This document shows, one piece after another, positions 42,076 through 53,481 of a DNA stretch of 64,000 nucleotides. Origin of the DNA: Fonsecaea monophora (taxonomy: Eukaryota; Ascomycota; Eurotiomycetes; Chaetothyriales; Herpotrichiellaceae). Position numbers and translations under genes: made by a program. The stretch is from NCBI RefSeq assembly GCF_001642475.1, contig NW_019173940.1, forward strand, positions 186,001 to 250,000, in the 5' to 3' direction. Each line of letters begins with the position of its first letter. The first letter of the stretch is position 1. The notes beneath the pieces were generated by a model. It ran no database searches and was not told the DNA's origin. It saw only the letters and a list, made by a program, of their open reading frames with translations.

Positions 42076-42784
42076 GAAACGGCTCGTAATACACGGTACA
42101 AAGACGGGGGTAGGCCCTATCATGATGAGCTGTGGGATAAAAAACCACTGAGCGCGATGAGGGCATGAAACACTACTACGTGAGATTGACGACTGGAAAT
42201 GCGAGGAAGGTCCTGGTACTTTGTTCGTGGCCACGGCCGCCGTTGAGCTGATCCATAGGTACTAAAGAATTAAGGAGAGAAAGGACTCAGGAAGTAAGTA
42301 ATATTAATCACGGATATACTATTCTATATATTTCTCGCAAACGGATTGGATATTACTCTGGGAGCGTGGCCTCGTAACCATAAGGCTGCGTGTACATCAT
42401 GTACCTTGTCAAAGAAGGCCTAGATGGCCAAGCGTTGGTGGAAATAAAGATACAAAGCTAGAAAGGTCTTTAATAGTTTCAATCCAGAGGGTTACGTACG
42501 TATTTCCCCCAAGTGTCGAGATAACTCAGGTCTCGAAGAAACGGAAAGATGGACCTTTGGGAGAAACGTCAAGATTCGCCACTGAAGTCTATGATAGTGG
42601 TGTATGTAGGCTCATAGTCGAGGCCCAAAAGAAGGGGGAGGGCTTCTGAGAACCAGTTGCCCTTTAAAACCAACCGCCGTTCAATGCAGGACTTTCTATC
42701 CTATCCTCACGGCGAAACGAACGGAGACCTGGCTGGCACCACCCAGAATATTACATTTCTCAACAGGTGATGGTTGTCTTCCGA
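42076..42784. other. Convergent spacer, no gene
   Basis: About 700 bp lie between the 3' ends of the HET gene and the GH51 gene. Only short frames and AT-rich stretches near 42300-42335 are present. Confidence 0.45.
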
Positions 42785-44311
42785 CTATGAGGTCTGCCAT
42801 CTGAGCATCGTGATGGAACTCTTCGGGAAGACAAACGTCGAGGACTTGTTCGGGTCCCATCCCGACTTGTGCAGCCCGACCTCCTCCTTGCCAGCCATGT
42901 TTGTGACCTCGAGATGTGGGCCTGTGACGGTATAGACCTCGCCGTGGGAGGCGTCGACTCCTCCGAGCGTCGTCTCTAGATCCTGCTCGGCGTGGATGTT
43001 GACCACGCAGAGGTTGACCCAGCCTGTCTCGTCGAGGGTGGCACTGACGTCGAGCCACGGCGTCGGCTTGAGGGCCCTCACCCACGCGGGCTTCGTGGGC
43101 CCCGTGTAGGAGGCGGCGCAGTCGAGGTGCACGGCGATCTGGTGGCCCTTCATGAAGCGGCAGAACAGCTCGTAGGCCCACCAGGTGGTCTGCCGGACGA
43201 GGCCCGTCGGCGTGGTCATCAGCGGACTGATGACGTTGACGCTCTGGGCGATGCACGCCATGCCCACGTCGGCCGACTTGCGCACCAGCACGTTCAGCCA
43301 CACGGCCACGGCCAGCGCGTCCGACAGCGTGTACGACTCCTCGGCGCCGCGACTCCCCACGGCCCGCGTCGGCAGCCACACGTTCCACTCATCGAAGCAG
43401 ACGGTCGGCCGCTGCTGGGTTGGCGGGATCTGGTTCTCGACCACGGCCAGGTCGATCAGCGCCGCGGCGACCTCGATGCTGCGCTCCGCGGCCAGCGGCG
43501 CCGTCACGTTCTCGTAGTGCGCCTCGCTCGCCGTGTACAGGTGGATGCTGTGCATGTCGATCAGCGGCAGGCGCTCCTCGCCCAGGTCGCTCAGGCCGGC
43601 CGGCTGCAGACAGTGTTTTACCACGTGGTGGTCCCAGCTCGTGGCGCCCTCTTTGCCGCACAGGACCAGCTGGATGGTCGGATCGAGCAGTTTCAGCGCC
43701 TTGGCCCACTGCAGCGCTCGCTCCGCGTACGCCTCGGCCGTCATCTGGCAGACCTGCCAGGGTCCCCACATCTCGTTGCCCAGCGCCCAGTACTTGACCC
43801 GGTAGGGGTCCTCGTGGCCGTTCTTCCGTCGCAGGTTCGCGTAGTACGTGTCCTTGGTGCCGTTGCAGTACTCGACCCACGCCATGGCCTCGTCGAGCGT
43901 GCCCGTGCCAAAGTTCAGGCAGAGGTAGGGCTCGGCGTCGACGGCCTTGCACCACGCCATAAACTCGTCGGTGCCGAAATGGTTCGTCTCGACATTGTCC
44001 CACGCCAGTTCCGGTCTGGAGGGCCGCTGGTCTCTCGGCCCGATTCCGTCCTGCCAGTGGTACGTGGCGCAGAAGTTGCCTCCTGGGTACCGAAATACCG
44101 GGACTTCGAGGGGTTTCAGGGCGTCGATCACGTCTCTGCGAAATCCGTTGCGGTCGATCAGGTCCTTGTTGGGGTTTGACGGGTCATAGATTCCCCCGTA
44201 GATGCAGCGTCCCATGTGCTCCGTGAAGCCAGAGTAGATGTTCCGGTTGATCTTGGAGACCTTGCGGGAAGGGAAGACGGTAATAGACGGCATTGTCATG
44301 GTCCTTGTCAT
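42785..44311 (-). CDS. GH51 alpha-L-arabinofuranosidase, intracellular type
   Basis: The enzyme releases arabinofuranose from arabino-oligosaccharides. The 508-residue single-exon product has the GH51 catalytic barrel: FRYPGGNF near residue 73, the acid/base E180 in GNEMWG and the nucleophile E308 in FDEWN. A C-terminal beta domain closes the protein. There is no signal peptide, so it should act on imported oligosaccharides, unlike the larger secreted GH51 enzymes of fungi. It is divergent from an MFS sugar transporter (start 45275), which supports a shared uptake-and-cleavage role. Several in-frame ATGs exist (44311, 44299, 44293); the longest ATG form is given, and the frame upstream of it reaches only a GTG. 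The opposite strand is open for 395 codons, an artefact of high GC in third positions. Confidence 0.92.
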   Translation of the reverse strand: MTRTMTMPSITVFPSRKVSKINRNIYSGFTEHMGRCIYGGIYDPSNPNKDLIDRNGFRRDVIDALKPLEVPVFRYPGGNFCATYHWQDGIGPRDQRPSRPELAWDNVETNHFGTDEFMAWCKAVDAEPYLCLNFGTGTLDEAMAWVEYCNGTKDTYYANLRRKNGHEDPYRVKYWALGNEMWGPWQVCQMTAEAYAERALQWAKALKLLDPTIQLVLCGKEGATSWDHHVVKHCLQPAGLSDLGEERLPLIDMHSIHLYTASEAHYENVTAPLAAERSIEVAAALIDLAVVENQIPPTQQRPTVCFDEWNVWLPTRAVGSRGAEESYTLSDALAVAVWLNVLVRKSADVGMACIAQSVNVISPLMTTPTGLVRQTTWWAYELFCRFMKGHQIAVHLDCAASYTGPTKPAWVRALKPTPWLDVSATLDETGWVNLCVVNIHAEQDLETTLGGVDASHGEVYTVTGPHLEVTNMAGKEEVGLHKSGWDPNKSSTFVFPKSSITMLRWQTS

Positions 44312-45274
44312 TTTTGGTCCCGGACCTGTACTGGTGCAGGGCTGTTCGAGTCTTGATCCCCGGAGTTGCACCCTCAAACCTCCAATATCAAACTGTCCAA
44401 GTATCTGTTCTTCCAATACCACGGGGATCCCGATCGTTGATGGGCAAGAATGAGGTCAGGTAGGTCAATCATGTGACGTTCAATCTAGTCAAGGAGAAGT
44501 CAGTGACAAGCGACATTGTTGGTTGTCTAAGAAGTGGACGGCAAAAGTCCGCCGGGGTTGAGCTGCTCATGATATCTTCCCAGTGGATGATGCTTGAATT
44601 TCCACGCGAGCAGATCGATATTATCCGCCACACGGACCGTGATAGGGTCCTGAGAGTGTCAGGAAAATACCCGCGGAGCCAATTGACGGGGCATGGGAAA
44701 CGAGTGGAAAGAGGCCAAAGTCACCTTCTTGGACCATCCCTGACCCTCCCACCGGGGAACTTCCATTTTGGGACATTCGCCTCATCTCTCTCTCTCTCTC
44801 TGTTTCCACACCGGAGCTTCATTCCTTTCATTCCTTTTCCCCACAAACCACAAACCAGTTTTTCCCTGCCGTTCTGGTGGTCCGGCACAAAGCTTTGACG
44901 AACCCCCTTCGGCATTTCGCTGTATCAAGGACATTGTCATGCATCTCCGCAATCCCATCTTCTGCTGGTCTCGCTAGACCCAAACAATTGCGGGTTGGTG
45001 GCGGGGATTCGCACCGTCTCGACTGGGAAAAACTGCGGGATCAAGCGAAACATCACGCGGTGAGCTTGACAGTGCGACAATAATGGGCGATGAGACTCTG
45101 TGAAGGGATCCACATTCATATATTGTCTGTGGACTCCGTCGATCTATTTGATTCCTCTTTGCCATCTTTGAGGTGAGACCTTCACGCAGGTTCCAAACAT
45201 CTACCTTCTCCTCGATTCTATCAACTTGGGACCCTTTCTGGCTGTCTCCGTTTTACTTGGACAAGTCGCCCGTC
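44312..45274. promoter_or_regulatory. Divergent promoter of the GH51 and sugar transporter genes
   Basis: This 963-bp region serves both starts. It holds CGGATAAT on the minus strand at 44620-44627, which fits the CGGDTAAW site reported for the arabinose regulator AraR in Aspergillus. Matches to the CreA repressor consensus SYGGRG are CCGGGG at 44552-44557 and 44752-44757 and GCGGGG at 45001-45006. Sites this short also arise by chance, and AraR may not exist in this organism. Confidence 0.4.
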
Positions 45275-47262
45275 ATGGCTCTACCTCCCAAATGGTATCA
45301 GTTCCTCGTCGGCGTCTTCGCCTCGCTTGGTTCATACCTGTACGGCTACGACCTGGGGGTCATTGCAGAAGTCGTGGCCAGCAGCACCTTCAAGGCCAAA
45401 TTCGCGGCAGATGACACCCAGACAGGCCTGGTCGTCTCCATGTTCACCACGGGGGCCTTCTTCGGGGCGGCCCTGGCCGGACCCAGTGGTGACTATCTCG
45501 GCCGTCGATGGACCATTGTCCTGGGATCAATCATCTTTTGTCTGGGCGGTGGCTTGCAGACCGGCGCACAGAATATCAGCTACCTCTGGTCAGGCCGATT
45601 CCTAGCCGGACTAGGCGTCGGATTTCTCGTCATGATTGTTCCTCTATACCAAGCTGAGCTGGCTCATCCCAGCATTCGAGGGCGCATCACGGCCCTGCAG
45701 CAGTTCATGCTTGGTGTGGGTGCGCTGGTGGCTTCGTGGATTTCGTGGGCGACAGTATGTCATTACCCCTTCCTCTTCGATTGACACAATTAACACGAGA
45801 TCCGACAGTTTGTCCATATTCCAAACAGCAGCGCCCAATGGCGAGTTCCGCTCGGTCTACAAGTTATCCCTGCCGTCTTTCTGGGCCTTTTGATCTTCCT
45901 GTTCCCAGAGTCTCCCAGGTATGGATAGCTTGCTTAACCCCCGACTGGGGCTGTCATCTTCCTCCTCCTGCTAACCCTATCTCCAACACCAGATGGCTCA
46001 TGGACCACGACCGACCGGACCAAGCTCTGAAGGTCTTGGCCCAGCTTCACGCCCACGGCGACGAAAGGGATCCCTGGGTGATTGCCGAGTACGAACAAGT
46101 GCAGACCTCGATCGCGCACGAGCACCAGTACGAGGCGAAGTCGTATCTCGAACTGTTCCGGTCTCGATCGGCCTTCCGCCGGCTCTTCCTCTGCTGTGCC
46201 CTGCAAGCGAGCATCCAGATGACAGGTGTCTCGGCGATCCAGTACTTTTCGGTCGAAATCTACGGCCAGATTGGTATGTTCTCTCCTCTCTCCTCTCTCC
46301 ACTCTCTCCGTTGATGAAATACCCTGACGGTTGTTGCAGGCATCTCCGGCAACGACACGCTCAAGTACCAGGGCATCAACAGCGTCATCGCCCTGGTGGC
46401 GCAGTTCCTGTGCATCCTGTGCATCGACCACACGGGCCGTCGCTGGCCCCTGATCTACGGCAACCTCGGCAACATGGTCACCTTCATCGTCGCCACTATT
46501 CTGCTGGCGAAGTTCCCTCCCGGGGTGTCGACCAACAAGGGCGCCCAGTGGGGGTTCATCATCATGACCTGGCTGTACAACTTTTCCTTTAGCGCGACGT
46601 GTGGGCCGTTGTCGTGGATCATCCCGGCCGAGGTGTTTGATACGCGGACGTGAGTGCTCCCATCGCGCCTTTGAAATCTTGTGATGTGAAGAATGAAAGA
46701 GGGGGAACTGTTCCCCCCCCCCCCCCGAAGAGCTGTTGTGTTCATGGATACTAACGTGTGTCTGATATTCCAGTCGAAGCAAAGGCGTGAGTATCGCCAC
46801 CATGACCAGCTTTGCCTTTAACACGATGATTGTACGTTCACGTTGTCCTCTCCCCTATCCTCCTTGATCCTTTTCTCCCTCTCTCCCCCCGCCGGCCCAA
46901 CATTAAAGATACTAACGTGATGGTGGTGGTGGTTGTTACGGTAACTACAGGGCCAAGTCACCCCCATCGCCATGACCAACATCGGCTACCGGTTCTACTA
47001 CCTCTTCATCGTGTGCAACCTGACCAACGCCGTCTTCTTCTGGCTGTTGCTGCCCGAAACCGCCCGCCGGCCGCTCGAGGAGATGAATTACCTGTTTGAG
47101 CACGCGCCGTGGATCGTCGTCGGCACCACCAGGGACAGCTACGCCAGCCACGATCTGGAGAACCGACTGCACGAGATCGCGGCCGAGGCTGAGGTCAAGA
47201 GGGCGGGCGGGGTCGGGGTCGAGGTGTTGCACGAAGAGAAGGTTTCACGGCCGCAATCATAA
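45275..47262 (+). CDS. MFS sugar transporter (SP family)
   Basis: Six exons (45275-45754, 45809-45918, 45993-46273, 46340-46649, 46774-46831, 46951-47262) join in frame into 516 residues, the normal size for a 12-helix sugar porter in the plasma membrane. Family motifs are GYDLGVI in the first helix, GDYLGRRW in loop 2-3, PESPRWLM before the central loop and PETARRPLEEM after the last helix. Each splice site has GT-AG ends, and the joins restore PESPR-WLM and QI-GISGND. The substrate cannot be read reliably; given the divergent GH51 gene, arabinose, xylose or an oligosaccharide is plausible. The exon between 46774 and 46831 is only 58 nt. Confidence 0.9.
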
Positions 47263-47537
47263 CGATGATGAGAATGATGATGATGATGATAGTATTGGGA
47301 CGGCGGTGACAGTGATGGTGATGGCGACGGTAACGGTAGCGCTGATGATGTGTGCTGCGATGCATGTAGATGCGCGTACCTTGGATGGGTGAATCAATGA
47401 AATTGACTGATCCGGTCTGATATGATATAGTGACTTGAGTTTGAAAAGGTGTGCAGCATGCGCACGGTGCATACAGTATCACATACACACCCAAATACAA
47501 AATACATCTACATATACGGGTATGCTTGGTTGTTCAT

Positions 47538-48384
47538 TTACTTCTTCCACCCTGGAACGACCTGGCCATACCCCTCGTCAAGCGGCTTGACGGCCCTCTT
47601 CCACGCTTCCCGGCCACTGACGGTGTCCCACCACCTCTTCAGATTGGGTCGCCCCTCGAAAAGCTCCAGGCACCGACTCGCGGTGAACATGCACGGCATG
47701 TACAAGATATCCACCAGACTGTACTCGGTGCCTCCCATGTATGGGAGCTCGGAAAGGGCCTTGTCAAGCACGTCTAGGCAAGCTAGGAGTTTCGGCTTGT
47801 GTCTCGCAATGACGGCTTCGTCGGTGGGTTTGCCTAGTGCGCTGGATAACCGCGGGTGTTAGGACGTTGATGATGTGGATAGGGAGGGAGGAAGTCTGAT
47901 GGGAAAGACGGATAGAGATATACAAGGAAGGGGAGGAGGTCAAGCATACGGTCGAATGATGGTCTCGCTAATCACCGGCGCGACGTGGACGTCAAACTCG
48001 ACCGCTTCGAGGATCAGCCTCATCTCCCAGACGCCACGTGTTCCAGCGTCGGTGCCCTCGGGGGGCATCAATCTCGGGCCAACCGCCGCATACTTCTCGC
48101 ACAGATAGCGAGCGATGGCGCGGGACTCGAAGATCACAACGTCGCCGTCCTCCAGCAGTGGCACTCTCCCGAAGAGAGACTTTTCGCGGAAGTCTTCGGT
48201 CTGTCGATGGCCCTCGTTAGCAACGCACTGCTCTCGGGTTGAGGGAACGACGACTCGCCTTGTGTTTGCCCCCGATGAGGTCGGCTGGGATTATTTCGAC
48301 ATCTTCGATGCCTTTCTCAGCCAACACGTGCTCCACCCGCACGCAGTTCCACGACAGGGGTGATGTCCAGAGCTTGACAGTCAT
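47538..48384 (-). CDS. Glutathione S-transferase
   Basis: Three exons (48259-48384, 47950-48200, 47538-47841) encode 226 residues, typical of a cytosolic GST. The N-terminal thioredoxin-like domain starts TVKLWTSPLSWNCVRVEHVL and contains the glutathione-binding turn GRVPLLEDGDVVIFESRAI with the conserved cis-proline and ES. The C-terminal helical domain ends with FEGRPNLKRWWDTVSGREAW. The pattern resembles the phi-like fungal GSTs. Intron 1 (48201-48258) has a GC donor (AAG followed by GCGAGT) and an ordinary CAG acceptor with a TGCTAAC branch site; intron 2 (47842-47949) is GT-AG. It probably conjugates or reduces toxic electrophiles. Its gene converges on the sugar transporter. Confidence 0.88.
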
Positions 48385-49197
48385 GGCTTGGGATTGATCG
48401 GTCTCTTATTCCTCGCGCTTTGCTTGTTGGTTGAGGGTGTTGATGAGATTTGGAGCACTCATACACAGACGACTGAATGATGGCTCTTTAAGTACATCCC
48501 TCGGCCTTGCCCGTGCCATGACGTTTCCTCTCTCCTGGTCAGAGGCTTTTGGCTTCCATCTTTGCCTTGAATGTTCTCTGCGTCAAATCACACAGTATAC
48601 GAATTGCCGAGTTGAGCGCCTTGAGACGTTGTGCTCCTCGGCGTAACATTTGCCCCGACCACGCTCGTGGACCTTAACGTTATCAGCCTCGAGTGTAAAT
48701 AGATGTCACCTTGATTCTTCATACTAAAGACATTGCAGCATAACGTTTATGGATTGATCGGCTGTTTTAGAGTCATCTGGATGTTTGAAGGTGTATTTCT
48801 AGTCGAGAATGGTAGGAATGCCTGCTTTGTTAGGGTTAGTCCTGGGACAACTTTACGACACGTGTGTCGTGCCTCTTGTTATGCTTTCCAGCATTACGAC
48901 AAGTCTCTCGAAATGATTAACAGAGGGTGCTTACTCCGGGGGATATACCATGTGCAGAAAGAGCCGCACTTCCTTGGGTGAGGAGAAACAACCGTCTCAT
49001 TCTGCGGCTGTCATTCCGCATGATTCGTACGACTGCGAGTCATACAAATATCCAGTATTTGTACACAGTATAGCCAATCAGGTACGCTGGCCACACTCTA
49101 CGCTTCTCATAAGCTTGCCGAGCCCCAAGGGCCATCACGATGCAGTCAGAACAAGCTTCTGGTACTCCCAAGCCCTGCCTGCCATGGTGCGAGAGGC
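48385..49197. other. Intergenic, no gene recognised
   Basis: About 800 bp hold only short frames without motifs. The left part should contain the GST promoter. Confidence 0.45.
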
Positions 49198-50082
49198 TCA
49201 ACCGGTGATCTGATCGAAAACTGCTGAGCCTATGTCACCGACAATTTCAGTCTTCAGCCCTTTCTGTTTGGCATCCAAGTACCAGGTGACGCCAGTTGCA
49301 AGTACCTTGATGGTCACCTCAGTGACCGAGACTTCCCAGGAGGAGGCCTGGTAGATCTAGCGTCAGATATCGATGGCTTCTGGCGACCACTTCCATGATC
49401 GAGGGTAAGTGGCGTGGGCTGGGAGTCAACTCACCTGAAGCTTGCACAGGCTCGCAAAGTCCAGTGTCTTGCTCCCTAGTTGTTGTTGGATTGCTTTGGC
49501 CTTGTCGGTACAACTCCACCCCCAAAGGTCCTTTTCAGTCTTCTCGACCCTGTACACCACCGACACAACCAGCCACGCAATGATATGCACCAGAGCGTAC
49601 AGTAGGCTGAAATATGCTGCCTTGTGCTTGGCTTTGCACCAAATGACACAAAGCACAACCAAGGCTGATATAGAAGTGATGATGGAAGCGACAGCTAGCA
49701 TGATAGTCGGCCAGAGGATGGTGCCCATTGCCCACGGTCCCCATGGTCGACCCGTGACGAAGAGGTTCTTGGTTGCGTAGAATTTGTAGAGAGTGTAGAT
49801 CATGATTGATTCCATGATAATCGAGAGTAGTGCAGAAATGACATTGGTGGTTGCAGACGCGATCCTGGTCCACTTTCGAAACCTGTGGTATTGTCTCTGG
49901 AGGAATTCGCGCCTGGGATTGACCTCAGCTTTGCTCTTCTGCATGGATGCGTGTCGCTCATGGCTCCGCAGGTTATCAGGTATCATCTCAGTCCAGCTGA
50001 TGTGGACATCTGATTTCTTAAAGTTGTCTTCTGGGCCACCGCGAGGGGCTTTCGGTACTGTCTGCAAGGGTTGTGATGACAT
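49198..50082 (-). CDS. Fungal membrane protein, about three to four helices
   Basis: Two exons (49435-50082 and 49198-49347) encode 265 residues. After a polar N-terminus of about 75 residues come hydrophobic segments at about 77-98 (TNVISALLSIIMESIMIYTLY), 117-147 (TILWPTIMLAVASIITSIS) and 154-180 (LLYALVHIIAWLVVSVVY). A weaker one lies in the second exon, ending in YLDAKQK. The four-segment layout resembles MARVEL-like fungal proteins, but I cannot confirm the family. The 87-bp intron has GTGAGT and CCAG ends, and the second exon continues naturally from LCKLQ to SSWEVS. The role is unknown. Confidence 0.72.
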
Positions 50083-52276
50083 GATTCTTCGAGCAGGCTC
50101 AGGAAGGCTAATGATGACGGGAAGACACGGTGAGAATGCTATCCAGCGCCTGGAAAGATGAACTTATATCAAGCTGGCGGATAGGGAACAAACGACAACC
50201 AGGGGCAAGCAAGAGGCGCAGCAACGATGATCCCATCCATGATGACGATGTAGGTTGACGTCTGTCGAGTTTCGAAGAATTTGAAATGTGCAGATGAGCA
50301 TTATTCAACGAAATCCCTTGACGCAAAGTGTCGGGCTGAGCCGAACAAGGCAGGGACAGGCATAACTGATACATACCTGTTCCAATTAGCGAGGGCCTAG
50401 ATCCACGCACCCACTCTCCTTTCTGGGTGGAACTGGAGAACAAAATGCTGGAAGGAGTCAATTCTGGGCAAACTGCATGGTGCTAGATGCTGTACAATGA
50501 CTGGGTAGAGATATTATCAAGCTTCCTGGTGTAGCCCAACAAAGCGTATTTCCTGACGGATATGATATGCGATACAACCTGGAGACTACAGGGGTCAAGC
50601 GTGCAAGGATACTTGTAGTCCTGAAACCGCTGCGGATACCGTATACGTCACAGTATTGACATCCATCGCTTACCATGGCGGAAAGTCTTTTGCATATAAG
50701 CTGTGAAGTCCTTCTCCTTGAACTCCGAATGCTGATCCTTGGGTGCACCATGGAATGAGAGTTTGAAGCATACCCCAGATCAGCAGTTTAGTTCACTGTC
50801 TGATTTTGGCCTGGGAACAGGCAAACTGACGTAGCGGTTGCTTAGCCAAAGGTTGGATCTGAAGTAAAGGTGAATTCTGTCAGGCTTTTGACGGGTGATC
50901 AAACAATGTGTGTGACAGCAGAGAATTGTCTTGCATTTGGCCACCATAGTCTTTACCATATTCTGTCAGCGATATTGGTACTGAGACTACAATCCGCTGT
51001 ATCGATTTCAATGTCAAAGATAAGTATTTGTCTCATCGGCTCATTTGAAAGGAATATGCGAAAGCGACATGACTTATAGTCGTTGGTCGAGATTGACCTG
51101 CCGCTTCATCGGAAGTCAGACTGGTCGCGTGTTGTTGAGAAGTGTCGGGGGAGCCACTATTGGAATCTTTGGCAGAGTATTGTGGTAAGATGATCTAGAT
51201 GATGCCTTCCACTTGCCACAACTCCAGCGCAAAGGCATTTGTACCCGTCACCACCTGATTCAAGGTACACTCGGCCGGTTGTTGGCACAATCGCAACCAT
51301 ATGGAGGCGTAGGTAAGATCACCTTCCAGCATTCCCGAACCCTCACCAAAGTTGGCAGGGATTCGCCATAATGGCGTATGCGAGGATTGAGCCAGACAAT
51401 AGCTGAATCTGTGATGGGCAGTGGTAGCAGTTGCTCGAGAGTCCGGGGGCTGGCGGTTTATAACTGCGCGTTCGTCATTGAGCTGAGTGACACTTTCTGG
51501 GTTTAGCCATCCTCGGCTCGATGACAAGGGATTATGTTTCAGCCTGTGACCGGTGGTAAGTAAGAGATGAAGGGTTTGTAGGCGAGATGGATGCCACGAG
51601 TGTTTCCACAACAACGGCGCGGAGGCAGAGGTGCAAGAGGCAGAGATGGAAGAACATCGAATGTGTAGGAGATTTACTCCGCCGTACTTATTGCTAGCCC
51701 AGCTTTATGATCCACCGTATCTGACCCTAGCACCGATCCAAAATCCCGCACTAAACCGCATCAAGTTCCCGAGGCTTTTTGCTAGAAACTCGTCAAACTC
51801 TTCTGCGACATTTCAACCGCGACAACCACCCTTCTGACACGCCTCATCACTGACCGGTCGTCTCACGCAAATGAGGCCATCCTCCCCCAGTCCTCTGCCA
51901 CGATACTGAATGCAGGACCGGCCTAGTCCTCCTTTAGGCTTTTTGAGGGATTTTGGGCACCGCTGGGAGATTGGTTTGGTATTGGGGTTTGGTCTGCAAG
52001 TCATTATTAGACGATCGAAGGAGGAGGGGTCAGGGTGGCAGGGGCAGGTAAGATCAGTTTGATGATCTAGTACCATAGATGACCACGGTATGAGACATGT
52101 GGTTGGCACTGATATATAAGTACATACGATGTGTGCGAGGACATGGAAACTTGATCGTGCTCAGAACTCTCTACAAACCCAATCATCCAAGTGTCCCAGT
52201 TGACAATTCACTCTTTTTTTGCTGTTTGAAAGCGCTTCAACGATAATTGACTCGCGTCGCTCATTTTACAGACACA
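50083..52276. other. Gene-poor region with promoter of the secreted protein gene
   Basis: About 2.2 kb have no recognised family. The longest frame is 139 codons on the minus strand (51195-51614), without motifs. A TATATAA at 52113-52119 lies about 160 bp upstream of the secreted protein start at 52277. Confidence 0.45.
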
Positions 52277-52783
52277 ATGCAGATGCTCTTGCGGATTCTC
52301 TCGTGTACATTTCTCCTTTTTATCATTCATACGACAGCGTCTCCTTTGTGGTGGGATGACCGCCCGGAGCCACCGTCCAGCACGACCGGCGACTTCAGCT
52401 ACCCGATCCGCCCTCGCGACCCGGCCAACACATCCGTCAACCCCGAGGCCGTGACGGGGACGACATGCATAGACCCGACCGTGAATCTCAACACGCACGA
52501 TACCAACGTCGCGATCCTGTCCATCTGCGGCGGCATCGCAGGCTCGATACAATTTTGTGGGGGCGACCCGTCGACAACTGTGGGGGCCTCGGGAACCTCA
52601 AAGTTTACGTTGACAGCCGTAAACGCTGCCGAGGGCGCCACGATCAACGTCAGCAAGGGAAGATGGGAAGGCTGCGTAAGAGCGGCGCGGGCGGTGTGTC
52701 CGACGGGGACGTTCAGCAGCACGTGTGTGGGAGGGACGAGTGACGGGGATGGGTTTACCTTTGTGTTGAGTAAGAACAATTGA
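52277..52783 (+). CDS. Small secreted cysteine-containing protein
   Basis: This is a 168-residue single-exon product. The first 21 residues or so form a signal peptide (hydrophobic LLRILSCTFLLFII followed by small residues). The mature part has six cysteines at regular spacing and a segment GRWEGCVRAARAVCP followed by STCVGG. Three disulphide bonds are possible. I recognise no family. Size, secretion and cysteine content are those of candidate effectors or surface proteins, which is only a class resemblance. The frame extends 10 codons upstream to a non-ATG start. Confidence 0.75.
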   Translation: MQMLLRILSCTFLLFIIHTTASPLWWDDRPEPPSSTTGDFSYPIRPRDPANTSVNPEAVTGTTCIDPTVNLNTHDTNVAILSICGGIAGSIQFCGGDPSTTVGASGTSKFTLTAVNAAEGATINVSKGRWEGCVRAARAVCPTGTFSSTCVGGTSDGDGFTFVLSKNN

Positions 52784-53481
52784 GGATCAAATTCCGGGCA
52801 GTTTATGGCAATTTTACAAAGAGACGATGATGTACAATGACGAATCAAACATTTTTTCCCACAACAATCATGTTCTTGCTTGCAAGTTCAAATGCGATGT
52901 TGGCGAGAGTTTGCGTAGGAGCAATACGACCAATGGTTTGATCTCCATCATAGATCTCAAACGAGTGTCTCTGGGGCTTGTCAGACAGGACTTTCAGCTT
53001 GATTTTCGTGATAAGATGTGATGATAATAGACATAGCACGACAGGTCAAGGCGGAACGCTACTCGTTACTCGGTTAGATTGGTATACTCCCTTAGGGGTC
53101 TTGAGAAGCAGTCACCCTGAGGTTGCTTCCAGGGGCTCTGCAAGATCAGAAGCAGAACAGATCTAATAACCCTGACTGGGCCATGAGGTTCTAATATCTT
53201 GTTATCTGAAGGATAGTATAAGGAAAAACTGTTTGAAGAAGTGGTCGTAATTCATCAAGAACCGAAATACCCAATCAAACTCCTCCGCCTGCTCAACCTC
53301 TGCGTCTCAAACATTCTACCAACTGTACCGCGTAGAATTGTTGAATTTTTGGGCAGTGTTCTGTTAGCCCATTGGCAAGTATAGTGCGTGCCTGCTTCTA
53401 GAAAGGAAAGAAGATGGTCTTCTCCAAAGCCAACAAGGAAGGAAATAGAACTATGTACAACCGAAATACCCTGAACTTGCC
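52784..53481. other. Convergent spacer, no gene
   Basis: About 700 bp of AT-rich sequence lie between the 3' ends of the secreted protein and the Zn2Cys6 regulator genes. Nothing more is seen. Confidence 0.45.

Noticed and set aside
42992..44179. 395-codon plus-strand frame
   Set aside because: It lies antisense to the GH51 gene, whose motifs are clear; Arg/Val/Gly-rich content shows it is a GC-driven shadow.
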